Counted from the stretch's first letter, positions 14,368-22,936 are shown. The stretch is DNA of 64,000 nucleotides from Candidatus Villigracilaceae bacterium (GCA_026645935.1 JAPKMP010000009.1:1-64000); one strand, 5' to 3'. The notes: generated by a model not told the origin, from the sequence alone. Translations and numbers: made by a program.

Positions 14368-16395
14368 ATGTCACTCATCACCACCTCCAATCTCACCAAA
14401 TCCTACGGCGCGACCGACATCTTCACCAATCTGACCCTTTCGATTGCAAAGGGGTCGCGTTTGGGCATTGTCGGTCCGAACGGCGTCGGGAAAACGACGC
14501 TGCTGCGAATCCTTGCGGGTGAAGACGAAGCCTCGACGGGAACAGTAACCCGCTCACGGGGAGTCCGAAGCGGATATCTTCCGCAAGAGGCGGATTTCAA
14601 AATGGAAGGCACGCTTTGGGAGGCGTGTCATTCCGTCTTCGGGGATTTGATCAAAGGACAAAATGAACTGCACCGCCTCGAAGAGTTGATGGCAACGAAT
14701 TCGGATGTGATCGAACAATACGGCAAGCTGCAGGAGGATTTCGAACGGCGCGGCGGATACACGTTCGAGACGCGCATCAAGCAGGTGTTGACCGGGCTGG
14801 GATTCGACGCTTCAGACTACGACCTGTCTTTGGATCACCTTTCGGGCGGACAGCGCACCCGAGCCTTTCTCGCGCGCCTCCTGCTCTCGGACCCAGATGT
14901 TCTACTGCTCGACGAACCGACCAACCACCTCGATATCCGCGCTGTCGAATGGCTCGAAGGATATTTGAACCAGTGGGAAGGCGCGGCGGTAATCGTCTCG
15001 CATGACCGTTATTTTCTCGATAAGGTCAGCAATGTGATTCTGGAAATGCTGCCCGGCGCTTACGAAACCTATCACGGAAATTACACAGCTTATTTGAAAC
15101 AGCGCGAAGAACGGATTGCCCGCAGGCAGGAAATTTTCGAAGGCGAGAAGGAAAAACTTCTCAAGGAAGTCGAATACATCAAGAAAAATATTTCTGGTCA
15201 AAACACCCTGCAAGCCAAGGGAAAATTGAAGCGGCTCTCGCGCATCGTGCAGGCGGTGGAGCAGATCGGTTTCGAAGCGGCGTTGAATCAAAAATGGAGC
15301 GAAACCGCCGAAGAAGTCAGCGTGACCACTTCATATTTCGGTGTGGAGGAAGCCGAGCGGCGCGTGCGGGCGTTGAGATCCCCTGTGCGGACTCTGCCGC
15401 ATTTACACCTGCGGCTTGGTTCCGAAAAACGTTCCGGCGATCTGGTGATTCGCACGAAAGATCTGCAGGTCGGTTTTCCGGATAAATTCCTATTCAAGTC
15501 ACCTGATATCGAATTGCGCCGCCAGGATTGTGCCGCGTTGATCGGTCCGAACGGAGCAGGCAAATCCACGTTTCTAAAGACAATTCTTGGTCAATTGGAG
15601 CCGTTGTCGGGCGAAGTGATCCTTGGCGCGAGTCTGCACATTGGGTACTTCGCGCAGGCGCATGAAGGACTCGATCCGCAGAAGACCCTTTTGCAGGAGA
15701 TCGACTCGGTCATGCCGAACTGGCTACCGGGTCAAATCCGCGATTATCTCGGCAAGTATCTTTTCAGCGGCGATGACGTGTATAAGAAAATCTCCATGCT
15801 CTCCGGCGGCGAGCGCGGACGCCTGGCATTGGCAAAACTTGCCTTGCAGGACACGAACCTCTTGCTATTGGACGAACCGACGAATCATCTTGATATTCCA
15901 TCGCAGGAGGTTTTGGAATCGGTGCTGGAGGATTACACCGGCACAATCCTGCTCATCTCGCACGACCGTTATCTCGTCGATGCGCTGGCGACCCAGGTCT
16001 GGGAGATCGACCCGGACGAAAGGGAATTGACCGCCTTCAAAGGTACGTATTCGCAACTGCGAGCCGAGCGCGAACAGAGGGAGTATGAGGCGTTTATGGC
16101 GGCAAACCGGTCGAAGGTAGCAGGCGCTGCCCTGAGCGTGTCGAAGGGTCAAAGGTCGAAAGTTGAGAATCAAAAAATAAAGGCTGATATCAAGGAAGAA
16201 AGAAGAAAGATTGCGCGGTTGCAGGAGTTGGAAAATAAAATCGCCGAGTTGGAATCCACCCTGGCAAATTTAGGCGCGCAGTTGGAAAGTCCCATGGTCA
16301 AGCCGGATGAGGTGGCAAAGATCGGCAGGGAATACGAGCGTGTCCAGAAGGATATGGACGCGAAACTGGCGGAATGGGAACGGATGCAGGGATAG
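14368..16395 (+). CDS. ABC-F family ATPase (EttA/Uup-like)
   Basis: 675 residues, soluble, with two ABC cassettes. The first has GPNGVGKTT near residue 38, LSGGQRTRAFLARLLL, and DEPTNHLDI. The second has GPNGAGKST near residue 400, LSGGERGRLALAKLAL and DEPTNHLDI. The interdomain linker (QAKGKLKRLSR region) and C-terminal coiled coil are typical of the translation-factor or Uup branch, which acts on the ribosome E site or branched DNA. Residues about 585-595 (ALSVSKG) derive from a small dispersed repeat inserted before the coiled coil. Its last 113 bp are duplicated beyond the adjacent nucleotidyltransferase cassette. Confidence 0.85.
   Translation: MSLITTSNLTKSYGATDIFTNLTLSIAKGSRLGIVGPNGVGKTTLLRILAGEDEASTGTVTRSRGVRSGYLPQEADFKMEGTLWEACHSVFGDLIKGQNELHRLEELMATNSDVIEQYGKLQEDFERRGGYTFETRIKQVLTGLGFDASDYDLSLDHLSGGQRTRAFLARLLLSDPDVLLLDEPTNHLDIRAVEWLEGYLNQWEGAAVIVSHDRYFLDKVSNVILEMLPGAYETYHGNYTAYLKQREERIARRQEIFEGEKEKLLKEVEYIKKNISGQNTLQAKGKLKRLSRIVQAVEQIGFEAALNQKWSETAEEVSVTTSYFGVEEAERRVRALRSPVRTLPHLHLRLGSEKRSGDLVIRTKDLQVGFPDKFLFKSPDIELRRQDCAALIGPNGAGKSTFLKTILGQLEPLSGEVILGASLHIGYFAQAHEGLDPQKTLLQEIDSVMPNWLPGQIRDYLGKYLFSGDDVYKKISMLSGGERGRLALAKLALQDTNLLLLDEPTNHLDIPSQEVLESVLEDYTGTILLISHDRYLVDALATQVWEIDPDERELTAFKGTYSQLRAEREQREYEAFMAANRSKVAGAALSVSKGQRSKVENQKIKADIKEERRKIARLQELENKIAELESTLANLGAQLESPMVKPDEVAKIGREYERVQKDMDAKLAEWERMQG
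16117..16150. repeat. CCTGAGCGTGTCGAAGGG-type repeat inside the ABC-F gene
   Basis: GCCCTGAGCGTGTCGAAGGG is a dispersed repeat type common in many environmental genomes. Here it is in frame and encodes ALSVSKG between the second ATPase cassette and the coiled coil. Confidence 0.5.
16276..16388 (+). repeat. Copy 1 of a 113-bp duplicated gene end
   Basis: This is the 3' end of the ABC-F gene, in frame. Copy 2 at 17057-17169 matches it except for six transitions. The two copies bracket the nucleotidyltransferase cassette. Confidence 0.9.
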
Positions 16396-16402
16396 AAGAA
16401 TG

Positions 16403-16408
16403 TATAAT
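16403..16408 (+). promoter_or_regulatory. TATAAT box of the nucleotidyltransferase cassette
   Basis: TATAAT lies 8 bp after the ABC-F stop and 18 bp before the first cassette ATG, so the cassette carries its own promoter. A -35 element is not clear. Confidence 0.45.
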
Positions 16409-16426
16409 TGCCTCAAGAGGTGAGCA

Positions 16427-16633
16427 ATGAAAAGGAATTTTATCGAGCGAAGAGGCAAATTACAGGATATGGACAGGTCGTTCGACCTGAAGTTCTGGCA
16501 GTCCCAGCCGCCCAAGGCGCGCTTTGACGCCGTTTGGGAAATGATCGTCCACGCGATGAAAGTGAAGGGACACGATGTTCGTCAACTCCGACTTCAGCGA
16601 TCTGTTACGAATTTTCAACGAGCATGGCGTTAA
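16427..16633 (+). CDS. Small partner protein of the nucleotidyltransferase
   Basis: 68 residues. The protein is basic and helical, with RSFDLKFWQSQPPKARFDAVW and a VRQLRLQRSVTNFQRAW tail. Short proteins of this type, ending in 'LR.QRtV..fqR', are regularly found just upstream of and overlapping a nucleotidyltransferase gene (my family-level recollection), suggesting an antitoxin-like or accessory role. AGGTGAGC precedes the ATG; an internal ATG at 16469 is an alternative. The 3' end overlaps the next gene by 59 bp in another frame. Confidence 0.6.
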   Translation: MKRNFIERRGKLQDMDRSFDLKFWQSQPPKARFDAVWEMIVHAMKVKGHDVRQLRLQRSVTNFQRAWR

Positions 16634-17021
16634 GTACCTGGTCGTGGGCGGTTATGCTGTCGTGCAATACGCCGAGCCGCGATACACCAAAGACCTTGAT
16701 GTGCTGATCGCCACCGATAAAAAAAACGCGGAAGCGGTTTATAGTGCTTTACGCGAATTCGGTGCGCCATTGGCAGGATTGACTTCCAAGGATTTTGCCG
16801 AAGATGGTTTTTTCTTTCAAATGGGCGTGCCACCCATACGAGTGGATGTTATCATGGGTATTCCGGGGGTGAATTTTGAGGAATGCTGGAACAGACGTGT
16901 AGAGGTGGATTTTGAAGGATTGAGTGTTACATTTATTTCCAAACAGGATTTGATCGTTTCCAAACGAGCAGCGGGAAGGCCGCAGGATTTGATGGACGCG
17001 GATTTGCTTTCCAAAAGTTGA
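16575..17021 (+). CDS. Nucleotidyltransferase fold protein (AbiEii/MNT-like)
   Basis: 148 residues. The nucleotidyltransferase core is plain: LVVGGYAVVQYAEPRYTKDLDVLI, where GG and the D-x-D pair are the nucleotide and metal site, and a third Asp in IRVDVIMG. KQDLIVSKRAAGRPQDLMD at the end is typical of DUF6036/AbiEii-related proteins. Such enzymes act as toxins or antitoxins that add nucleotides to tRNA or protein in two-gene modules (family knowledge). The start overlaps the partner gene by 59 bp. Both genes lie in a 660-bp insert flanked by copies of the ABC-F gene end. Confidence 0.75.
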   Translation: MFVNSDFSDLLRIFNEHGVKYLVVGGYAVVQYAEPRYTKDLDVLIATDKKNAEAVYSALREFGAPLAGLTSKDFAEDGFFFQMGVPPIRVDVIMGIPGVNFEECWNRRVEVDFEGLSVTFISKQDLIVSKRAAGRPQDLMDADLLSKS

Positions 17022-17056
17022 ACTCCCTTATTACGAGAATACAAAAGAACAAGATT

Positions 17057-17169
17057 GCGCAGTTGAAAAATCCCATGGTCAAGCCGGATGAGGTGGCGAA
17101 GATCAGCAGGGAATACGAGCGTGTCCAGAAGGATATGGACACGAAACTGGCAGAATGGGAACGGATGCA
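17057..17169 (+). repeat. Copy 2 of the duplicated ABC-F gene end
   Basis: A second copy of the last 113 bp of the ABC-F gene, with six differences, all G/A transitions, four of which change the encoded residue. It is not attached to a gene and drifts; it reads into TGA after ATGCAAAAT. Confidence 0.9.
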
Positions 17170-17212
17170 AAATTGATATTACACAACTAGCATAAGTGCT
17201 CCCGCCGCAGTC

Positions 17213-17236
17213 CTCGGCGGCGGGGACGCCGCCTTG
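17213..17236. repeat. GC-rich hairpin pair
   Basis: CCTCGGCGGCGGGGACGCCGCC contains GGCGGCG/CGCCGCC with a 4-base loop. It lies in the gap between the duplicated gene end and the next gene, and may terminate or stabilise the cassette RNA. Confidence 0.35.
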
Positions 17237-17297
17237 AGCAAGATAAAATTGTAATTTTTACAGGAAGCCATTTGAATAAATTAAAAAGGAGTCTGGG

Positions 17298-17489
17298 ATG
17301 AGCAGTGAAAACGCATGTCCAAAATGCAATACCGTCATGGAAAAAGGGACTTTGCAATTATCCGGTAAATTTGGAGAGTCCCCATTTACATGGGAAGATG
17401 CCGGCGAAAACCGAATCAAATTGGTTGCCTATCATTGTCCCAAATGCGGTCATATTGAACTGAACGCGCCACCGAAGAAGGTCCAATGA
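17298..17489 (+). CDS. Small zinc-ribbon protein
   Basis: 63 residues with CPKC near the N-terminus and CPKCGH near residue 50, i.e. a single zinc ribbon (similar to DUF6487-type proteins). AAAAGGAG precedes the ATG. The gene overlaps the next one by 4 bp (ATGA), so the two are translated together. Its role may be to assist the hydrolase or to bind nucleic acid; nothing in the sequence decides this. Confidence 0.7.
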   Translation: MSSENACPKCNTVMEKGTLQLSGKFGESPFTWEDAGENRIKLVAYHCPKCGHIELNAPPKKVQ

Positions 17490-18148
17490 AGACGCCCTAC
17501 ATCGACCTTAGCCATTCCATCCACGACGGACTGGTCACCTACAAGGGACTGCCCGCCGCCATCGTTTGCGACTTTCTCAGCCGCGAGGAGTCGCGCTCGC
17601 GCTATGCGCCCGGCACCGAATTCCAAATCGGCAAGATCGAAATGGTGACAAACACCGGCACGTACGTGGATTGCCCCTTTCATCGTTACGCGGATGGGAA
17701 GGATCTATCCGAAGTGAAGTTGGAACGCTTTGTCGATATCGAAGGAATCGTCATCCGTGCGGATTATCGCAAGGGGCTGGCGGTCACAGCCGAGGCGTTC
17801 AAAGGAAAGGATGTACACAGAAGGGCGGTTTTAGTCCATACAGGCTGGGCGGAACATTGGGCATCGGATGCGTATTTCGAGAATCACCCTTTTCTGACGG
17901 AAGACGCGGCGGTTTATCTGCGCGATCAAGGAGCGAGGCTTGTGGGAATCGATTCTCACAACATCGACAACACAAGCGGCAATACCAGACCCGTCCACTC
18001 GACGCTGCTGCGCGAGGAAATTCTCATTGCCGAGCATTTGTGTAACCTGGAAAATGTTCCAGATGAAGGTTTTACTTTTACAGCCGTCCCGCCAAAGTTC
18101 AAAGGCGCGGGGACGTTTCCCGTCCGCGCGTTCGCGAAGTTGAAATAG
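17486..18148 (+). CDS. Cyclase-family (kynurenine formamidase-like) hydrolase
   Basis: 220 residues. The protein starts with YIDLSHSIHDGLVTYKGLP and carries TNTGTYVDCPFHRYADG, the metal-site region of the cyclase/arylformamidase family (HGTHxDxPxH, here with Tyr in the second His position), then LVHTGWAEHW and GIDSHNID. Members hydrolyse amides or cyclic esters using Mn or Zn. The 'TGTYVDxPFHRY' variant suggests a subfamily other than KynB, so the substrate is open. No tryptophan catabolism genes lie nearby. It is translationally coupled to the small zinc-ribbon gene. Confidence 0.75.
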   Translation: MKTPYIDLSHSIHDGLVTYKGLPAAIVCDFLSREESRSRYAPGTEFQIGKIEMVTNTGTYVDCPFHRYADGKDLSEVKLERFVDIEGIVIRADYRKGLAVTAEAFKGKDVHRRAVLVHTGWAEHWASDAYFENHPFLTEDAAVYLRDQGARLVGIDSHNIDNTSGNTRPVHSTLLREEILIAEHLCNLENVPDEGFTFTAVPPKFKGAGTFPVRAFAKLK

Positions 18149-18153
18149 ACGAT

Positions 18154-18187
18154 AACTTCCAACGTTCATCTCGTTGGAAGTTTTTTT
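18154..18187 (+). terminator. Terminator after the hydrolase gene
   Basis: AACTTCCAACG and CGTTGGAAGTT pair around a 7-base loop and are followed by a run of T. Confidence 0.9.
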
Positions 18188-18264
18188 ATCCATCGGGTAG
18201 CAATCTCTCTTTCGGCGTGCTATAGTGATGTTGCCAAGGAGATTCACCCTGGCAGGAGGAAAAA

Positions 18265-19287
18265 ATGTCCTGGCAAAGTCAATTGCGCGGCGACCCGGTT
18301 CCATGGCTGTTGGAAACGGACGATCCGGGAACCCGGTACCTGGCGCTTCGGGATGTGGTTGGGCTGTCGGACCAAGACTCAGAACTGAGGTCCGCGCGGA
18401 GGCGGGCGCATCGGGAAGGTCCGATCGCGGCGGTTTTGTCCCACATGCGGGAGGAGGGGTATTGGGTCAAGGCGGGTCCGGGGTATGGTCCGAAGTACAA
18501 GGGTACGGTTTGGGCGATCGTCCTGCTCGCGCAGCTGGGGGCAACGGCGGCGGAGGATAAACGGATCGAAAAGGCATGCAGGTATTTGATCGATCACGCC
18601 CTGGCGGAGGGCGGTCAATTCACTGCGATGAGTTCCGGCGCTCCCTCGGGGACGGTGGATTGCCTGCAAGGGAATTTGTGCTGGTCGCTGATGGAGCTGG
18701 GGTATGACCATCCGCGTTTGAAATCCGCTTATGAATGGATGGCGCGGACGGTGACAGGCGAGGGTATTGCGCCAATGAAAGATAAAGACGCTCCCATCCG
18801 TTATTATGCGGGCAAGTGCGGAACGGACTTCGCCTGCGGGGCGAATAACAAACTCCCCTGCGCCTGGGGCGGTTGCAAGGTGATGATGGCGTTCGGGAAT
18901 CTCCCGGCAAAGGAAAGGACGCCTCTCGTCAAACGAGCCATCCAACAGGGCGCGGACTTCTTTTTTGCGGTCGATCCGGCCACAGCGAATTACCCGAACG
19001 GCTGGGCGGCAAAGCCGAGCGGAAACTGGTGGAAGTTCGGCTTTCCCGTGTTTTATGTCACCGATTTACTGCAGATCGCGGAGGCATTGTGCAGCCTGGG
19101 GTTTGCCAAAGACAAGCGGCTGCTCAACACGATTCAACTCATCCGTAACAAGCAGGATGAATCGGGACGCTGGCTGCTCGAATACGATTACACCGGCAAG
19201 ACCTGGCTGAAATTCGGCAAGCCAAAAACTCCCAACAAATGGGTTACTCTGCGGGTCTTGCGCGTCCTGAAGGCTGCTGCGAAATGA
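18265..19287 (+). CDS. Alpha/alpha-toroid (terpene cyclase-like) protein
   Basis: 340 residues, soluble, no signal peptide. Repeated helix pairs with segments such as GTVDCLQGNLCWSLMELGYD, AYEWMARTVTGEGIAPM and WWKFGFPVFYVTDLLQIAEAL resemble the (alpha/alpha)6 barrel of prenyltransferase/squalene-cyclase-like proteins. The DxDD catalytic motif of squalene-hopene cyclase is absent, so it is probably not a cyclase. A CGTDFACGANNKLPCAWGGC segment near residues 185-205 supplies four cysteines that could bind a metal. GCAGGAGGAAAAA gives a strong ribosome site. Monocistronic, with terminators on both sides. Confidence 0.6.
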   Translation: MSWQSQLRGDPVPWLLETDDPGTRYLALRDVVGLSDQDSELRSARRRAHREGPIAAVLSHMREEGYWVKAGPGYGPKYKGTVWAIVLLAQLGATAAEDKRIEKACRYLIDHALAEGGQFTAMSSGAPSGTVDCLQGNLCWSLMELGYDHPRLKSAYEWMARTVTGEGIAPMKDKDAPIRYYAGKCGTDFACGANNKLPCAWGGCKVMMAFGNLPAKERTPLVKRAIQQGADFFFAVDPATANYPNGWAAKPSGNWWKFGFPVFYVTDLLQIAEALCSLGFAKDKRLLNTIQLIRNKQDESGRWLLEYDYTGKTWLKFGKPKTPNKWVTLRVLRVLKAAAK

Positions 19288-19294
19288 TAAACAG

Positions 19295-19325
19295 ACTTCC
19301 GATGTTCATTGCATCGGAAGTTTTC
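19295..19325. terminator. Bidirectional terminator
   Basis: ACTTCCGATG and CATCGGAAGT form a stem with a 7-base loop, flanked by TTTTC on the plus strand. It lies between two convergent genes (stop at 19287 and stop at 19329). Confidence 0.8.
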
Positions 19326-19328
19326 ATT

Positions 19329-19733
19329 TTAATACTCGACTACCCGTTTGAGCGATTTTGCGTTCTTGACCCAGGCTTTGACGTTGCTCAACGCGGGCAT
19401 CTGGTTGACCTTGTTGAGTTTCAGGTTTGCTTTGGTCATCGCTTCGAGCAGGGACTCGGGTTTGCGGTTGGCGAGCTCCACCGCCGTATCCACCCCGGCG
19501 GCTTCGAGAAGATCCGAGTATTGCGTGCCAACGCCCTTCACGCGGAAGAGGTCGGCCCGGTTGACCCATTCGAGGATCGTTTTTGCATCAAAGCCGGTGG
19601 CTGCGGCGAGTTCCTGGCGGCCCTTGCGTGTGGCGCCTTTTTTCAAGAGTCCATTCGTGCCGCGTACACCCGCCTTTTGAAGTTTTGCAGCGCGGACGGG
19701 ACCGATCCCCTCGATTTCGATTAGTGTAGGCAT
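19329..19733 (-). CDS. DUF4332 helix-hairpin-helix protein
   Basis: 134 residues. Two HhH-type segments, IEIEGIGPVRAAKLQKAGVRG at the start and RVKGVGTQYSDLLEAAGVDTA in the middle, mark the DUF4332 family. Such proteins have the fold that binds DNA backbones in other HhH proteins, but their own role is unknown. The start at 19733 was chosen because AAAGGAG precedes it; a longer frame starting 54 bp upstream lacks a ribosome site. Monocistronic. Confidence 0.75.
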   Translation of the reverse strand: MPTLIEIEGIGPVRAAKLQKAGVRGTNGLLKKGATRKGRQELAAATGFDAKTILEWVNRADLFRVKGVGTQYSDLLEAAGVDTAVELANRKPESLLEAMTKANLKLNKVNQMPALSNVKAWVKNAKSLKRVVEY

Positions 19734-19939
19734 TTTTTCTCCTTTATGGATACAGTATAGCGATTTGCCTACTAATATCAATATCATTTACAAAAATAAT
19801 TACCTTCCTCATCTTCCAAACATTACTTCAAGCACGGAGAGAAGGCCATTTCGCCGAACGGATCCGTTGACGGGCGGCGGGGAAACAACGCAAATGCATG
19901 AATCCCATCGGCTATAATCGGGCCATCGGAAACCGTTCC

Positions 19940-21046
19940 ATGGACCTGCCCCTCAACAAAATCCTGCAAGGCGACTGTGTCGAGAGCCTCGACGCGCTTC
20001 CCGAAAAGTCCATCGACCTGGTCTTTGCCGACCCTCCCTATAACCTGCAATTACAAAACGACCTGCACCGCCCGAACATGACCAAGGTGGACGCGGTGGA
20101 TGACCATTGGGATCAATTCGATTCGTTCGAAGCCTATGACAAATTCACCCGCGCCTGGCTGACCGCCTGCAAGCGCATCCTGAAACCGACCGGTTCGATC
20201 TGGGTCATCGGCTCGTATCACAACATCTTCCGCGTCGGGACGATCATGCAGGACCTGGGGTATTGGATATTGAACGACGTCATCTGGGTGAAGACCAACC
20301 CGATGCCCAATTTCCGCGGGGTGAGATTTACCAACGCGCATGAGACCCTTATCTGGGCGAGCACGGGCAGGGGCGCAAGGTACACCTTCAACCATCACGC
20401 CATGAAGGGACTCAACGAGGAAAAGCAGATGCGCTCGGACTGGTGGCTCGTCCCCCTGGCAAGGGGAGCGGAACGGGTGAAGGATAACAACGGTAACAAG
20501 GCTCATTCCACGCAAAAACCGGAATCGCTTATCTATCGCGTCATCCTTTCTTCGACCGAGCCTGGCGACGTGGTTCTCGATCCCTTCTTTGGGAGCGGCA
20601 CGACCGGTGTGGTGGCGAAGCGCCTGCACCGCAATTGGATCGGCCTGGAGCGCGAGGAAAAATATATCAAGGCGGCCCGGAAGCGGATCAACTCCATTCA
20701 AGCCGAACCCTTCGAGCCCGGGACGTTCAACGTCAAGGGCAGGAACAAATCCGCGCCGCGGGTGAGTTTTTCCACCCTGCTCGAGAACGGACTTGTGAAA
20801 GCCGGGCAAAAATTGTTCTTCGCAAAAGATAAAAAACGGACCGCGATCGTCAAGCCGGATGCCCGCCTGCGCACCGCGGACGGATTCACCGGCAGCATCC
20901 ACAAAGCCGGGAGCCATTACATGAAAAACGCTCCCTGCAATGGCTGGGAGCATTGGTATCTCATAATACGGGGCAGGCTGGTCAGTTTGGATGAGTTAAG
21001 AGAGAAGTACAGGGTGAAGATGGGGCTGTATGAAGAGACAGGTTAG
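19940..21046 (+). CDS. CcrM-type adenine-specific DNA methyltransferase
   Basis: 368 residues. The order is that of beta-class N6-adenine methyltransferases: DLVFADPPYNLQL (motif IV) near residue 27, then the target-recognition region, and LDPFFGSGTTG (motif I) near residue 215. The stretch VDAVDDHWDQFDSFEAYDKF, and the following IGSYHNIFRVG and RFTNAHETLIWAS, are almost those of Caulobacter CcrM. The C-terminal domain of CcrM (PRVSFSTLLENGLVKAG, SIHKAGSHYMKNAP, CNGWEHWY) is present too. GANTC specificity is therefore likely. No restriction partner is adjacent. A start 42 bp upstream would lie before the TATAAT box at 19913 and was not used. Confidence 0.9.
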   Translation: MDLPLNKILQGDCVESLDALPEKSIDLVFADPPYNLQLQNDLHRPNMTKVDAVDDHWDQFDSFEAYDKFTRAWLTACKRILKPTGSIWVIGSYHNIFRVGTIMQDLGYWILNDVIWVKTNPMPNFRGVRFTNAHETLIWASTGRGARYTFNHHAMKGLNEEKQMRSDWWLVPLARGAERVKDNNGNKAHSTQKPESLIYRVILSSTEPGDVVLDPFFGSGTTGVVAKRLHRNWIGLEREEKYIKAARKRINSIQAEPFEPGTFNVKGRNKSAPRVSFSTLLENGLVKAGQKLFFAKDKKRTAIVKPDARLRTADGFTGSIHKAGSHYMKNAPCNGWEHWYLIIRGRLVSLDELREKYRVKMGLYEETG

Positions 21047-21336
21047 CCATGCAGCAACTCAGGGTGTTTCTCAGGAATCCATTTGACGACAAAATCAAAG
21101 CCGCGCACCCGGCTTTGCGAGCGGATGCGCCCGCGCCAGCGTGACCAGTTCTCAACCAGCCTGCGAAAACCGATCAACCGAATGATTTCTTCGTAAGAGG
21201 CGTATTCGAGCAAACGACAAGCCGCCCAATCCTGATTCAACCGTCCTTTGCTTTCGTGCCCTTCCAGGATGGCTAGAAATTGGGTTTGGTCGATGTCATA
21301 ATCCCAAACGTAGGGAAGTTTGTGTGCTGCTTGCAT
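21043..21336 (-). CDS. Small conserved hypothetical protein
   Basis: 97 residues. It starts MQAAHKLPYVWDYDIDQTQF; proteins with 'YvWDYDid..qf' starts are usually paired with nucleotidyltransferase-like or unknown genes, so a regulatory role is possible. The ATG follows TATAATCAAAGC directly, giving a leaderless transcript. It converges with the methyltransferase gene: the two stop codons overlap by 3 bp (21043-21046). Confidence 0.55.
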   Translation of the reverse strand: MQAAHKLPYVWDYDIDQTQFLAILEGHESKGRLNQDWAACRLLEYASYEEIIRLIGFRRLVENWSRWRGRIRSQSRVRGFDFVVKWIPEKHPELLHG

Positions 21337-21457
21337 GCTTTGATTATACCCACTACGCGCCTTTCCACACGAAGGCGACGCGATTCCCATCGATGACGGG
21401 GTATCCGTTCGCGAGGGCATGGGGATCATGGGGAGATTGGGTTATGAATAAGAATGT

Positions 21458-22738
21458 CTATGCCTTGATGTGCGTGATCAAATATTCCATATAGCGCGAT
21501 TTGACCTGTTGGCTTGCCATGAATTGCTTGATGGGTGGAAGGCGCAGGATGACCCCGAACACGGCTGCCAGCGCGCGGTGGTTCCACAACACGCGGTTGT
21601 CGAAGAGCAGGTTCTGCAGGTCGCCGCGTTCGATCGCCATCATCACCGTGCGGTGGACGGAGTTGAGCGGCGTGATGACCCGTTCCGCCCGCGGGTGAAG
21701 CGAGAGTCCCTCATGTGAACAGGTCCGCACGCAGACGCCGCATCCGAGGCACAGGTCTTCATCCACCTTGGCTTTTTTCATTTTGGGGTGATGCGCATCG
21801 TTGCTGGAGACCAGCGTCATGGCTTCCACCGGGCAGGCGCTGACGCATTTTCCGCAGCCGTTGCATTTGGCTTGGTCCACGCCCGGCAAAAAATTGGAGG
21901 TATGCACCGGGTTGAGGATGCCGAATTTACGGGCGGCGATCATCGCTTCACAGCAGCAGCCGCAGCAATTGCAGATGAAGTTCACCCGTTCGCGGACGTT
22001 CTCGCCGAACTGCACCAGGTTGCGCTCGTAGGCTTGCTGGAGCAGGTCCATGCCTTCGTGGACGTCCACCAGCCGGGCGTATCCGTGACGCGTGAGCGAT
22101 TGCGCCGTGCCGTTGAAGGTCATGCAGATGTCCATCGGCGCATCGCAATTCCGCCCGACGTGCATCATCTTGTGGCGGCAGTAGCAGACGCCGATGCCGC
22201 GATGGGACGCGGTGTGAATGACCTCCGAGGCGCGTTCATAATCCAAAACGTGCAGGGCATTTTCCTCTGAAAGCACCGGCTCATGCACGAAGACCCGCCC
22301 CAATTGGGTCTCGCCTTGCACGAACAGGCTGTGGATGAATTCCTCCTCCACGTTCAAATATTGATAAAAGAGTTCGCCGAGCACCTTCTGGTCGACATCC
22401 CTCCGCAGGCGCATCATCGAGAATTCGAAGAAGCCCGCCATGGGCGGCGGCAGGGTGTAGGTGGTTTTCCCCTCCCATTCCACATCCACCAGGATCGCGC
22501 GGCTGGCAAGTTCATCGAGCACCTTGCGAGTCTCGGTCAGACTCATGCCCCAGACCCGGCTGGCTTTCTCGGCGGTGAAGGGCTTGATCGGCAGGAGCGC
22601 CACCAGCCCGGCTTCCCGCTCGCTGAACAGGATGCTCAAAATTTTGTACAGCGTTTCCGAGGGCGGCGCGCCCTGGGGAAAACGGTTCAAGCGCTCGACC
22701 AGCTCCGTATACCCCGATTTCAAGGTGATGTGCGACAT
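21458..22738 (-). CDS. Winged-helix 2x[4Fe-4S] ferredoxin-domain protein
   Basis: 426 residues. The N-terminal ~120 residues look like a winged-helix domain (ASRVWGMSLTETRKVLDELA). A cysteine-rich middle follows (GVCYCRHKMMHVGRNCD ... ICMTF, then FICNCCGCCCEAM), and then two classical ferredoxin clusters: CNGCGKCVSACPVEAM and CLGCGVCVRTCSHEGL. The combination suggests a cytosolic redox or metal-sensing protein of anaerobes; a regulator or electron-transfer role cannot be separated from sequence alone. AAAGGAGATAC precedes the chosen start; a start seven codons upstream lacks it. A promoter-size gap separates it from the next gene. Confidence 0.75.
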   Translation of the reverse strand: MSHITLKSGYTELVERLNRFPQGAPPSETLYKILSILFSEREAGLVALLPIKPFTAEKASRVWGMSLTETRKVLDELASRAILVDVEWEGKTTYTLPPPMAGFFEFSMMRLRRDVDQKVLGELFYQYLNVEEEFIHSLFVQGETQLGRVFVHEPVLSEENALHVLDYERASEVIHTASHRGIGVCYCRHKMMHVGRNCDAPMDICMTFNGTAQSLTRHGYARLVDVHEGMDLLQQAYERNLVQFGENVRERVNFICNCCGCCCEAMIAARKFGILNPVHTSNFLPGVDQAKCNGCGKCVSACPVEAMTLVSSNDAHHPKMKKAKVDEDLCLGCGVCVRTCSHEGLSLHPRAERVITPLNSVHRTVMMAIERGDLQNLLFDNRVLWNHRALAAVFGVILRLPPIKQFMASQQVKSRYMEYLITHIKA

Positions 22739-22936
22739 GTCCGTATCTCCTTTGTGCATACTATACGGAGATTCTCACCCTGATTCATCTGTCATTTGTC
22801 ACGGAAGAAGGGCATGGAATTTTGCAGCGCGGGCGGGTTGGAGGAGGGGATGGTGTATACAGGGAGATTGCAATCATTGAACAGATTGAGCAAAAGACGG
22901 TAAAATGTTTTTGTCGTTTATTGTAAGGAGCAGAAT

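Noticed and set aside
21043-21046. Overlap of convergent stop codons as a sign of gene fusion
   Set aside because: Convergent 4-bp overlaps are common in compact genomes and imply no shared function.
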